In this document: positions 49,524 to 61,689 of the stretch, piece by piece | Position numbering within the stretch: the stretch's first letter is position 1 | How the letters are laid out: each line of letters begins with the position of its first letter | From: Isoperla grammatica | Lineage: Eukaryota; Arthropoda; Insecta; Plecoptera; Perlodidae | Reading direction: 5' to 3' | Assembly: GCA_945910005.1 (NCBI GenBank) | Contig: OX246737.1 | Location: 82,168,406-82,232,405 of the forward strand | Length of the DNA stretch: 64,000 nt | Program-made: the position numbers and the translations under genes | The notes under the pieces: generated by a model | Told to the model about the DNA's origin: nothing | Databases searched by the model: none | What the model saw: the letters and a program-made list of their open reading frames with translations, nothing else

Positions 49524-49622
49524 GGAAGGAGTAGGAACGGATTACTCCGAAAATTCACCGGTTCTTAAAAGTAAGTGACCTTGGTTTCGTTTTATAATTG
49601 TGTTTGTGTGTGTGGTTTTAAC

Positions 49623-50679
49623 ATTATTCCGGGTCAATAAGTTTCTGCGTGTGATACAAATATAGAGTTATATTCATATGTGTACCTGTTGCAATTTTCT
49701 GGGGATTTTTGCCGCGAATAATGTACTAAAGAAGGAGGCAGTACAGGACCCTTATTCTGTAAAGTTGCAATAGTTTTCGTTTCACGGCGGTGGGAAAAGG
49801 TTTGATTTCACTCGGTTTCACACTATGTCAAAAAAGCGATTCTATACTGCGAATTGAGAACTCGAGTTTTCAAATGCACAGGTATTTGGAAAAAGTGCAT
49901 CACGACTGAGCCGGTGGAGCCGGTGACAGATTTCAACCAATTAGATTGTTTGTATGTAATGGCGGATAATAATAATGGCGATCTGTCACTTTTTGTTGTG
50001 GGCAACACCGTTGTGGGAACACCATTCATTTCGACTGAAAAAAGGGGCTTCTTTATATTGTCGAGGTAGGCTAGCCTATAGGCCTAGTCTAGGCCCTAGC
50101 GTACGTAGGTCTAGGCCTAAGCCTAGTCCTAACTTAGTTTAAGTAGAATTTAATCAACCAATACAAATACTATAAAGAAACAAACTTTATAGGCATGCAG
50201 CAATGGTAGGCCTATATAGTTCGTCCAGCAGCATTTCACGTGTTTCGTTTCCCTCAAAGGAACAATGGACCTTTTGTGTTCACACTTTCAACGCAGATAA
50301 TCTCATTGTACTCCCAATACCACCTAGCCGCGGCACAATAATTGGCTGCAAGGTTGTCAGTGCAAGAACTAGGACATGAAGAACTAGGACCCCAATTAGG
50401 CCTTGCCTACCGTGTATGTAGGCCTAGGCCTATGTCTTGAAGAATAAAAATATCTTATCTTCTATCAACATAACATGAATATGAATCGCAATTAAACCAA
50501 AACGGACTTTTAATCTTCTAAAACATTTCAAAATTACAAAATTATGACACAATATCAATGAATATCAAGTCAAATATCGTCCGCGGACTTGCGCAAAAAG
50601 TTCTCCCGTATATTTTCCCGTGTGAAAAGTTTTCACAACGGAACGAAACGAAAAGTCTAAACACGGCGTTATACACTGA
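49623..50679. other. Non-coding DNA with AGGCCTA-rich patch
   Basis: TAGGCCTA-type motifs cluster at 50066-50130 and again near 50205 and 50400-50430. No gene was recognised. Confidence 0.5.
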
Positions 50680-53600
50680 GACGGCAGCCTCGCCGTCAAG
50701 GTGCAAGTACATGGCTTCAATACTAGTAGGACACACTGCGAGGGTAGCCTCGCCGTCGAGGTGCAGGTACATGGCTTCATTACTAGTAGGACACACTGAG
50801 AGGGTAGCCTCGCCGTCGAGGTGCAGGTACATGGCTTCAATACTAGTAGGACACACTGAGAGGGTAACCTCGCCGTCGAGGTGCAGGTACATGGCTTCAA
50901 TACTAGTAGGACACACTGAGAGGGTAGCCTCGCCGTCAAGGTGCAGGTACATGGCTTAAATACTAGTAGGACACACTTTGAGGGTAGCCTCGCCGTCGAG
51001 GTGCAAGTACATGGCTTCAATACTAGTAGGACACACTGAGAGGGTAGCCTCGCCGTCGAGGTGCAGGAACATGGCTTCAATACTAGTAGGACACACTGAG
51101 AGGGTAGCCTCGCCGTCGAGGTGCAAGTACATGGCTTCAATACAAGTGGAACACAAAGAGGGTAGCCTCGCCGTCGAGATGCAGGTACATGGCTTCAATA
51201 CAAGTGGAACACAAAGAGGGTAGCCTCGCCGTCGAGGTGCAAGTACATGGCTTCAATACTAGTGGGACACACTGAGAGGGAAGCCTCGCCGTCGAGGTGC
51301 AAGTACATGGCTTCAATACAAGTGGAATACAAAGAGGGTAGCCTCGCCGTCGAGGTGCAAGTATATGGCTTCGATACTAGTGGGGGACACACTGAGAGGG
51401 TAGCTTCGCCGTCGAGGTGCAAGTACATGGCTTCAATACAAGTGGAACACAAAGAGGGTAGCCTCGCCGTCAAGGTGCAAGTATATGGCTTCAATACTAG
51501 TGGGACACACTGAGAGGGTAGCCTCGCCGTAAAGGTGCAAGCACATGGCTTCAATACAAGTGGAACACAAAGAGGGTAGCCTCGCCGTCGAGGTGCTTCA
51601 ATACTAGTAGGACACACTGAGAGGGTAGCCTCGCCGTCAAGGTGCAGATACTGGCATAATTACTGGTGGGGGACACTGAGAAGGTAGCCTCGCCGTAAAG
51701 GTGCAAATACATGGCTTCAATACAAGTGGAACACAAAGAGAGTAGCCTCGCCGTCCAGGTGCAAGTACATGGCTTCAATTCAAGTGGAACACAAAGAGGG
51801 TAGCCTCGCCGTCGAGGTGATTTATATGGCTTCAATACTAGTGGGGGACACTGAGAAGGTAGCTTCGCCGTCGAGGTGCAGGTTCATGGCTTTAATACTA
51901 GTTGGACATACTGAGAGGGTAGCCTCGCTGTCGAGGTGCAAGTACACGGCTTCAATAATGTGGGACACACTGAGAGGGTAGCCTCGCCATCGAGGTGCAG
52001 GTACATGGCTTCAATACTAGTGGGGGACACTGAGAGGGTAGCCTCGCCGTCGAGGTGCAAGTACATGGGTTAAATACTAGTGAAACACACTGAGAGGGTA
52101 GCCTCGTCGTCCAGGTGCAGGTACATGGCGTTTATACTAGTGGGACACACTAAGAGGGTAGCCTCCCAGTTGAGGTGCAAGTACATGGGTTAAATACTAG
52201 TAAAACCGACTGAAAGAGTAGCCTTGCCATCGAGGTGCAGGTACATGGCGTTAATACTAGTGGGACACACTAAGAGGGTAGCCTCGCCGTTGAGGTGCAA
52301 GTACATGGGTTAAATACTAGTGAAACACACTGAGAGGGTAGCCTCGCCGTCCAGGTGCAGGAACATGGCTTCAATACTAGTGGGGGACAATGAGAGGGTA
52401 GCCTCGCCGTTAAGGTGCAAGGTCTTGGCTTAAATACTATTGAAGGACACTGAGAGGGTAGCCTCGCCGTGAGGGTGCAGGTACATGGCTTTAAAATTAG
52501 TGGAAGACACTGAGAGGGTAGCCTCATCGTAAGGTGCAAGTACATGGCTTCAATACTAGTGGGGGACACTGAGAGGGTAGTCTCGCCATTGAGGTGCAAG
52601 AACATGGCTTCAATACTAGTGGGGGACACTGAGAGGGTAGACTTGCCGTTGAGGTGCAATTACATGGCTTTAATACTAGTAAAAGACAATGTGAGGGTAG
52701 CCTCGCCGTTGAGGTGCAAGTACTTGGCTTTAATACTAGTGGAAGACACTGAGAGGGTCGCCTCGCCGTTGAGGTGCAAGTCCATGGCTTCAATACTAGT
52801 GGGGGACACTGAGAGGGTAGCCTCGCCGTTGAGGTTCAAGTACATGGCTTTTATTCTAGTGGGGGACAATGAGAGGGTAGTCTTGCCATTAAGGTTCAAG
52901 TACATGGTTTTAATACTACTGGAAGACACTGAGAGGGGTCCTCACCGTTAAGGTGCAAGTACATGGCTTCAATACTAGTGGGGGACACTGAGAGGGAAGT
53001 CTCGCCGTTGAGGTGCTAGTACATGGCTTCAATACCAGTGGAGGACACACTTAGAGGGTAGCCTCGCCGTCAAGGTGCAAGTATATGGCTTTAATACTAG
53101 TGGGACACACTGAGAGGGTAGCCTTGCCGTTGAGGTGCAAGTACATGGCTTTAACACTAGTGGGGGACACTGAGAGGAAAGCCTCGCCGTTGAGGTGCAA
53201 GGACATGGCTTTAATACTAGTGGTGGACACTGAGAGGGTAGCCTTGCCGTTGAGGTGCAAGTACATGGCTTTAATACTAGTGGGGGACACTGAGAAGGTA
53301 GCCTCGCCGTAAAGGTGCAAATACATGGCTTCAATACAAGTGGAACACAAAGAGGGTAGCCTCGCCGTCCAGGTGCAAGTACATGGCTTCAATACAAGTG
53401 GAACACAAAGAGAGTAACCTCGCCGTCGAGGTGCAAATATATGGCTTCAATACTAGTGGGGGACACTGAGAGGGTAGCTTCGCCGTCGAGGTGCAGGTTC
53501 ATGGCTTTAATACTAGTTGGACATACTGAGAGGGTAGCCTCGCTGTCGAGGTGCAAGTACACGGCTTCAATAATATGGGACTCACTGAGAGGGTAGCCTC

Positions 53601-56600
53601 GCCATCGAGGTGCAGGTACATGGCTTCAATACTAGTGGGGGACACTGAGAGGGTAGCCTCGCCGTCGAGGTGCAAGTACATGGGTTAAATACTAGTGAAA
53701 CACACTGAGAGGGTAGCCTCGCCGTCCAGGTGCAGGTACATGGCGTTAATACTAGTGGGACACACTAAGAGAGTAGCCTCCCCGTTGAGGTGCAAGGACA
53801 TGAGTTAAATACTAGTGAAACACACTGAGAGGGTAGCCTCGCCATCGAGGTGCAGTTACATGGCGTTAATAATAGTGGGATACACTAAGAGGGTAGCCTC
53901 GCCGTTAAGGTGCAAGTACATGGGTTAAATACTAGTGAAACACACTAAGAGGGTAGCCTCGCCGTCCAGGTGCAGGAACATGGCTTCAATACTAGTGGGG
54001 GACAATGAGAAGGTAGCCTCGCCGTTAAGGTGCAAGGTCTTGGCTTTAATACTATTGAAGGACACTGAGAGGGTAGCCTCGCCGTGAGGGTGCAGGTACA
54101 TGGCTTTAATATTAGTGGAAGGCACTGACAGGGTAGCCTCATCGTAAGGTGCAAGTACATGGCTTCAATACAAGTGGGGGACACTGAGAGGGTAGTCTCG
54201 CCATTGAGGTGCAAGTACATGGCTTCAATACTAGTGGGGGACACTGAGAGGGTAGCCTTGCCGTTGAGGTGCAAGTACATGGCTTTAATACTAGTAGAAG
54301 ACAATGTGAGGGTAGCCTCGCCGTTGAGGTGCAAGTACTTGGCTTTAATACTAGTGGAAGACACTGAGAGGGTCGCCTCGCCGTTGAGGTGCAAGTACAT
54401 GGCTTCAATACTAGTGGAGGACACTGAGAGGGTAGCCTTGCCGTTGAGGTGCAAGTACATGGCTTTTATACTAGTGGGGGACAATGAGAGGGTAGTCTTG
54501 CCGTTAAGGTTTAAGTACATGGCTTAAATACTACTGGAAGACACTGAGAGGGTTGCCTCACCGTTAAGGTGCAAGTACATGGCTTCAATACTAGTAGGGG
54601 ACACTGAGAGGGAAGTCTCGCCGTTGAGCTGCAAGAACATGGCTTCAATACTAGTGGAGGACACACTGAGAGGGAAGTCTCGCCGTTGAGGTGCAAGTAC
54701 ATGGCTTCAATATTAGTGGGGGACACTGAGAGGGTAGCCTTGCCGTTAAGGTGCAAGTACATGGCTTTAATACTAGTGGGGGACACTGAGAGGGAAGCCT
54801 CGCCATTGAGGTGCAAGTACATGGCTTTAATGCTAGTGGTGGACACTGAGAGGGTAGCCTTGCCGTTGAGGTGCAAGTTCATGGCTTTAATACTAGTGGG
54901 GGACACTGAGAGGGAAGCCTTGCCGTTGAGGTGCAAGTACATGGCTTTAATACTAGTGGTGGACACTGAGAGGGTAGCCTCGCCGTTGAGGTGCAAGTAC
55001 ATGGCTTTAATACTAGTGGGGGACACTGAAAGGGTAGCCTTGCCGTTGAGGTTCAAGTACATGGTTTTAATACTAGTGGGGGACACTGAGAGGGAAGCCT
55101 CGCCGTTGAGGTGCAAGTACATGGCTTTAATACTAGTGGTGGACACTGAGAGGGTAGTTTTGCCGTTGAGGTGCAAGTACATGGCTTCAATACTAGTGGA
55201 GGACACACTAAGAGGGTAGTCCCGCCGTTGAGGTGAAAGTACATGGCTTCATTTCTAGTGGGGGACACTGAGAGGGTAGCCTTGCCGTTGAGGTGCAGAT
55301 ACTTGGCATAATACTAGTGGGACACACTAAGAGGGTAGCCTCGCCGTTGAGGTGCAAGTACATGGGTTAAATACTAGTGAAACACGCTGAGAGAGTAGCC
55401 TCGCCGTCCAGGTGCAGGAACATGGCTTCAATACTAGTGAGGGACAATGAGAGGGTAGCCTCGCCGTTAAGGTGCAAGGTCTTGGCTTTAATACTATTGA
55501 AGGACACTGAGAGGGGAGCCTCGCCATGAGGGTGCAGGTAGATGGCTTCAATATAAGTGGAAGACACTGAGAGGGTAGCCTCATCGTAAGGGGCAAGTAC
55601 ATGTCTTCAATACTAGTGGGGGACACTGAGAGGGTAGTCGCCATTGAGGTGCAAGTACATGGCTTCAATACTAGTGGGGGACACTGAGAGGGTAGCCTTG
55701 CCGTTGAGGTGCAAGTACATGGCTTTAATACTAGTAGAAGACAATGTGAGGGTAGCCTCGCCGTTGAGGTGCAAGTACTTGGCTTTAAAAAAACTGGAAG
55801 ACACTGAGAGGGTTGCCTCACCGTTAAGGTACAAGTACATGGCTTCAATACTAGTGGGGGACACTGAGAAAGTAGTCTCGCCGTTGAGGTGCAATTAAAT
55901 GGCTTCAATACTAGTGGAGGACACACTGAGAGGGTTGCCTCACCGTTAAGGTACAAGTACATGGCTTCAATACTAGTGGGGGACACTGAGAGGGTAGTCT
56001 CGCCGTTGAGGTGCAATTACATGGCTTCAATACTAGTGGAGGACACACTGAGAGGGTAGTCTCGCCGTTGAGGTGCAAGTACATGGCTTCAATACTAGTG
56101 GGGGACACTGAGAGGGTAGCCTTGCCGTTGAGGTGCAAGTACATGGCTTTAATAATAGTGGGGGACACTGAGAGGGAAGCCTCGCCGTTAAGGTGCAAGT
56201 ACATGGCTTTAATACTAGTGGTGGACACTGAGAGGGTAGCCTTGCCGTTGAGGTGCAAGTACATGGCTTAAATACTAGTGGGGGACACTGAGAGGGAAGC
56301 CTTGCCGTTGAGGTGCAAGTACATGGCTTTATTACTAGTGGTGGACACTGAGAGGGTAGCCTCGCCGTTGAGGTGCAAGTACATGGCTTTAATACTAGTG
56401 GGGGACACTGAGACGGTAGCCTTGCCGTTGAGGTGCAAGTACATGGCTTTAATACTAGTGGGGGACACTGAGAGTGAAGCCTCGCCGTTGAGGTGCAAAT
56501 ACATGGCTTTAATACTAGTGGTGGACACTGAGAGGGTAGTTTCGCCGATGAGGTGCAAGTACATGGCTTCAATACTAGTGGAGGACACACTGAGAGGGTA

Positions 56601-59600
56601 GTCTCGCCGTTGAGGTGAAAGAACATGGCTTCAATACTTTGGGGGACACTGAGAGGGTAGCCTTGCCGTTGAGGTGCAAGTACATGGCTTTAATACTAGT
56701 GGGGGACACTGAGAGGGAAGCCTTGCCGTTAAGGTGCAAGTACATGGCTTCAATACTAGTGGTGGACACTGAGAGGGTAGCCTTGCCGTTGAGGTGCAAG
56801 TACATGGCTTTAATACTAGTGGGGGACACTGAGAGGGAAGCCTTGCCGTTGAGGTGCAAGTACATGGCTTTAATACTAGTGGTGGACACTAAGAGGGTAG
56901 CCTCGCCGTTACGGTGCAAGTACATGGCTTTAATACTAGTGGGGGACACTGAGACGGTAGCCTTGCCGTCGAGGTGCAAGTACATGGCTTTAATACTAGT
57001 GGGGGACACTGAGAGGGAAGCCTCGCCGTTGAGGTGCAAATACATGGCTTTAATACTAGTGGTGGACACTGAGAGGGTAGTTTCGCCGTTGAGGTGCAAG
57101 TACATGGCTTTAATACTAGTGGGGGACACTTAGAGGGAAGCCTCGCCGTTAAGGTGCAAGTACATGGCTTCAATACTAGTGGTGGACACTGAGAGGGTAG
57201 CCTTGCCGTTGAGGTGCAAGTACATGGCTTTTATTCTAGTGGGGGACAATGAGAGGGTAGTCTTGCCATTAAGGTTCAAGTACATGGTTTTAATACTACT
57301 GGAAGACACTGAGAGGGGTCCTCACCGTTAAGGTGCAAGTACATGGCTTCAATACTAGTGGGGGACACTGAGAGGGTAGTCTCGCCGTTGAGGTGCAAGT
57401 ACATGGCTTCAATACCAGTGGAGGACACACTGAGAGGGTAGCCTCGCCGTCAAGGTGCAAGTATATGGCTTTAATACTAGTGGGACACACTGAGAGGGTA
57501 GCCTTGCCGTTGAGGTGCAAGTACATGGCTTTAATACTAGTGGGGGACACTGAGAGGGTAGCTTCGCCGTCGAGGTGCAGGTTCATGGCTTTAATACTAG
57601 TTGGACATACTGAGAGGGTAGCCTCGCTGTCGAGGTGCAAGTACACGGCTTCAATAATGTGGGACACACTGAGAGGGTACCCTCGCCATCGAGGTGCAGG
57701 TACATGGCTTCAATACTAGTGGGGGACACTGAGAGGGTAGCCTCGCCGTCGAGGTGCAAGTACATGGGTTAAATACTAGTGAAACACACTGAGAGGGTAG
57801 CCTCGCCGTCCAGGTGCAGGTACATGGCGTTAATACTAGTGGGACACACTAAGAGAGTAGCCTCCCCGTTGAGGTGCAAGTACATGAGTTAAATACTAGT
57901 GAAACACACTGAGAGGGTAGCCTCGCCATCGAGGTGCAGTTACATGGCGTTAATAATAGTGGGATACACTAAGAGGGTAGCCTCGCCGTTAAGGTGCAAG
58001 TACATGGGTTAAATACTAGTGAAACACACTAAGAGGGTAGCCTCGCCGTCCAGGTGCAGGAACATGGCTTCAATACACGTGGGGGACAATGAGAAGGTAG
58101 CCTCGCCGTTAAGGTGCAAGGTCTTGGCTTTAATACTATTGAAGGACACTGAGAGGGTAGCCTCGCCGTGAGGGTGCAGGTACATGGCTTTAATATTAGT
58201 GGAAGGCACTGAGAGGGTAGCCTCATCGTAAGGTGCAAGTACATGGCTTCAATACAAGTGGGGGACACTGAGAGGGTAGTCTCGCCATTGAGGTGCAAGT
58301 ACATGGCTTCAATACTAGGGGGGGACACTGAGAGGGTAGCCTTGCCGTTGAGGTGCAAGTACATGGCTTTAATACTAGTAGAAGACAATGTGAGGGTAGC
58401 CTCGCCGTTTAGGTTCAAGTACTTGGCTTTAATACTAGTGGAAGACACTGAGAGGGTCGCCTCGCCGTTGAGGTGCGAGTACATGGCTTCAGTACTAGTG
58501 GGGGACACTGAGAGGGTAGCCTTGCCGTTGAGGTGCAAGTACATGGCTTTTTTTACTAGTGGGGGACAATGAGAGGGTAGTCTTGCCGTTAAGGTTTAAG
58601 TACATGGCTTTAATACTACTGGAAGACACTGAGAAGGTTGCCTCACCGTTAAGGTGCAAGTACATGGCTTCAATACTAGTAGGGGACACTGAGAGGGTAG
58701 TCTCGCCGTTGAGGTGCAAGAACATGGCTTCAATACTAGTGGAGGACACACTGAGAGGGTAGTCTCGCCGTTGAGGTGCAAGTACATGGCTTCAATACTA
58801 GTGGGGGACACTGAGAGGGTAGCCTTGCCGTTAAGGTGCAAGTACATGGCTTTAATACTAGTGGGGGACACTGAGAGGGAAGCCTCGCCATTGAGGTGCA
58901 AGTACATGGCTTTAATACTAGTGGTGGACACTGAGAGGGTAGCCTTGCCGTTGAGGTGCAAGTACATGGCTTTAATACTAGTGGGGGACACTGAGAGGGA
59001 AGCCTTGCCGTTGAGGTGCAAGTACATGGCTTTAATGCTAGTGGTGGACACTGAGAGGGTAGCCTCGCCGTTAAGGTGCAAGTTCATGGCTTTAATACTA
59101 GTGGGGGACACTGAAAGGGTAGCCTTGCCGTTGAGGTTCAAGTACATGGCTTTAATACTAGTGGGGGACACTGAGAGGGAAGCCTCGCCGTTGAGGTGCA
59201 AGTACATGGCTTTAATACTAGTGGTGGACACTGAGAGGGTAGCCTTGCCGTTGAGGTGCAAGTACATGGCTTCAATACTAGTGGAGGACACACTGAGAGG
59301 GTAGTCCCGCCGTTGAGGTGAAAGTACATGGCTTCAATACTAGTGGGGGACACTGAGAGGGTAGCCTTGCCGTTGAGGTGCAGATACTTGGCATAATACT
59401 AGTGGGACACACTAAGAGGGTAGCCTCGCCGTTGAGGTGCAAGTACATGGGTTAAATACTAGTGAAACACGCTGAGAGAGTAGCCTCGCCGTCCAGGTGC
59501 AGGAACATGGCTTCAATACTAGTGGGGGACAATGAGAGGGTAGCCTCGCCGTTGAGGTGCAAGTACATGGCTTTAATACTAGTAAGGGACACTGAGAGGG

Positions 59601-60795
59601 AAGCCTCGCCGTTGAGGTGCAAGTACATGGCTTTAATACTAGTGGGGGACACTGAGAGGGAAGCCTCGCCGTTGAGGTGCAAGTACATGGCTTTAATACT
59701 AGTGGTGGACACTGAGAGGGTAGCCTTGCCGTCGAGGTGCAAGTACATGGCTTTAATACTAGTGGGGGACACTAAGAGGGTAGCCTCGCCGTCGGGGTGC
59801 AAGTACATGGCTTTAATACTAGTGGGGGACACTGAGAGGGTAGCCTCGCCGTCGAGGTGCAAGTACATGGCTTTAATACTATTGGGGGACACTGAGAGGG
59901 TAGCCTCGCCGTCGAGGTGCAAGGCTTTAATACTAGTGGGGGACACTGAGAGGGTAGCCTTGCCGTCGAGGTGCAAGTACATGGCTTTAATACTAGTGGG
60001 GGACACTGAGAGGGTAGCCTCGCCGTCGAGGTTCAAGTACATGGCTTTAAAACTAGTGGTGGACACTGAGAGGGTAGCCTCGCCGTTGAGGTGCAAGTAC
60101 ATGGCTTTAATACTAGTGGGGGACACTGAGAGGGTAGCCTCGCCGTCGAGGTGCAAGTACTTGGCTTTAATACTAGTGGTGGACACTGAGAGGGTAGCCT
60201 CGCCGTCGAGGTGCAAGTTCATGGCTTTAATACTAGTGGGGGACACTGAGAGGGTAGCCTCGCCGTCGAGGTGCAAGTACATGGCTTTAATACTAGTGGT
60301 GGACAGTGAGAGGGTAGCCTCGCCGTTGAGGTGCAAGTACATGGCTTTAAAACTAGTGGGGGACACTGAGAGGGTAGCCTCGCCGTCGAGGTGCAAGTAC
60401 ATGGCTTTATACTAGTGGGGGACACTGAGAGGGTAGCCTCGCCGTCGAGGTGCAAGTACATGGCTTTAATACTAGTGGGGGACACTGAGAGGGTAGCCTC
60501 GCCGTCGAGGTTCAAGTACATGGCTTTAATACTAGTGGGGGACACTGAGAGGGAAGCCTCGCCGTCGAGGTGCAAGTACATGGCTTTTTACTAGTGGGGG
60601 ACACTGAGAGGGTAGCCTCGCCGTCGAGGTGCAAGTACATGGCTTTAATACTAGTGGGGGACACTGAGAGGGTAGCCTCGCCGTCGAGGTGCAAGTACAT
60701 GGCTTTAATACTAGTGGGGGACACTGAGAGGGTAGCCTCGCCGTCAAGGTGCAGGTACATGGCTTTAAAACTAGTGGGGGACCCTAAGAGAGATT
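50680..60795 (+). repeat. 10-kb minisatellite of 60-bp units
   Basis: The unit is roughly GTAGCCTCGCCGTCGAGGTG, CAAGTACATGGCTTTAATAC, TAGTGGGGGACACTGAGAGG. There are about 165-170 units, mostly 60 bp with some of 57-62 bp. Because 60 is a multiple of three and the unit lacks stops in several frames, many long spurious frames appear on both strands (such as MYLHLDGEATLSV and KPCTCTSTARLPSQ repeats). They are broken wherever unit length varies. Blocks starting at about 51.84, 53.46 and 57.54 kb are higher-order copies. Units at 59.5-60.8 kb are the most uniform. Confidence 0.97.
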
Positions 60796-61689
60796 TTTTC
60801 TCAATCGAACTGCTATAGTGAAAAGTTGCGCCAGGTGGCTGGGGGGGTGGGGGGGGGAGGGGAGGGTCGCTTCCTTAGTACCTAATGGACTAAGAGGGGA
60901 CACAGGTTCGTCTCATTGTAAAAATGTGTACAATTTTAACATTTGAAACTCCTAAAGTTTAGAGGAATGTTATGAGACACTGCTTCGCCTCGCTCACATT
61001 ATGTTTAGTTGTAAATACAGACGGAAAGTGAGTACTCAGACAAAGGAGGCTAAACTGCTTAGTAATATATTGTTGTTTGGTACGTGTATGTGCTGGAAAA
61101 CGTGATTAACCAATTGTCTCCGCGTTTCCAAACCCAATATACCTATTTTATTGGCAGAAAATTAAATATTCTGCCCTTAAGAAAAAGGGCCATCGTTCGA
61201 GCAAAAAAAGGAAGGTTTTAAACAAAACAGTAGTGAATCGACCATCGTTGCGATGAGTTTCCTTGTGCTGGCATTACCTTTGTGTTGTTCGTCTTCAGTC
61301 GGTCCCGAACTATATTACTCGTCTCCTTCACTGAGTGTGGACGGTCAACATGCTACAACCACAACGCCCGGACGAGGAGTACCGAGCCAGGGTCCTCATT
61401 CCAGTACGCAAGATGCAACAAGTTGCAACTTGCTCCCGGCTTACGGAATAGGAGGCCCAACATAACAACCGGCTACAACCGCCTAAAACTGTTCCGGAAC
61501 TTAAGTGGACGCAGAGCAGCGCCCTCCCATTCGTCTGCATCACCATGACGAACGTGCATTGTGTTTGTGCTCGTATTATCCCACGTGTTTCAATGTTTTT
61601 TGTGTGTTCACTCTTCAAATATTGTTGTTCGGTAATTTGTTATTTTATGTGCACTCTGATTGTACCGTCCCAGGCACTCAGGTGAGTCA
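60796..61689. other. Non-coding DNA
   Basis: A G-rich run lies at 60840-60868. Short open frames at 61250-61720 have no recognised motif. Confidence 0.4.

Larger units (their letters stand above)
46357..49622. mobile_element. Two Penelope-like elements, head to head
   Basis: A long minus-strand copy (46357-48505) meets a 5'-truncated plus-strand copy (48506-49622). The outer 1.1 kb of each are inverted copies down to their 3' ends (GTTAAAACCACACACAC at 46357, mirrored to 49622). The inverted arms are very similar: only a few amino-acid differences are visible between the shared protein parts. Confidence 0.9.

Noticed and set aside
50542..60818. Dozens of 60-300-aa repeat proteins on both strands (MYLHLDGEATLSV, KPCTCTSTARLPSQ, RVASPLRCKYMALI types)
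   Set aside because: They come from a 60-bp satellite whose length is divisible by three. Several frames on both strands are open at once, and frames break wherever units are 57-62 bp. There is no start, domain or codon signal.
61253..61465. Possible small secreted protein (MSFLVLALPLCC...)
   Set aside because: The hydrophobic start resembles a signal peptide, but the rest is Ser/Thr/Gly-rich low complexity with a competing antisense frame and no conserved cysteine pattern.
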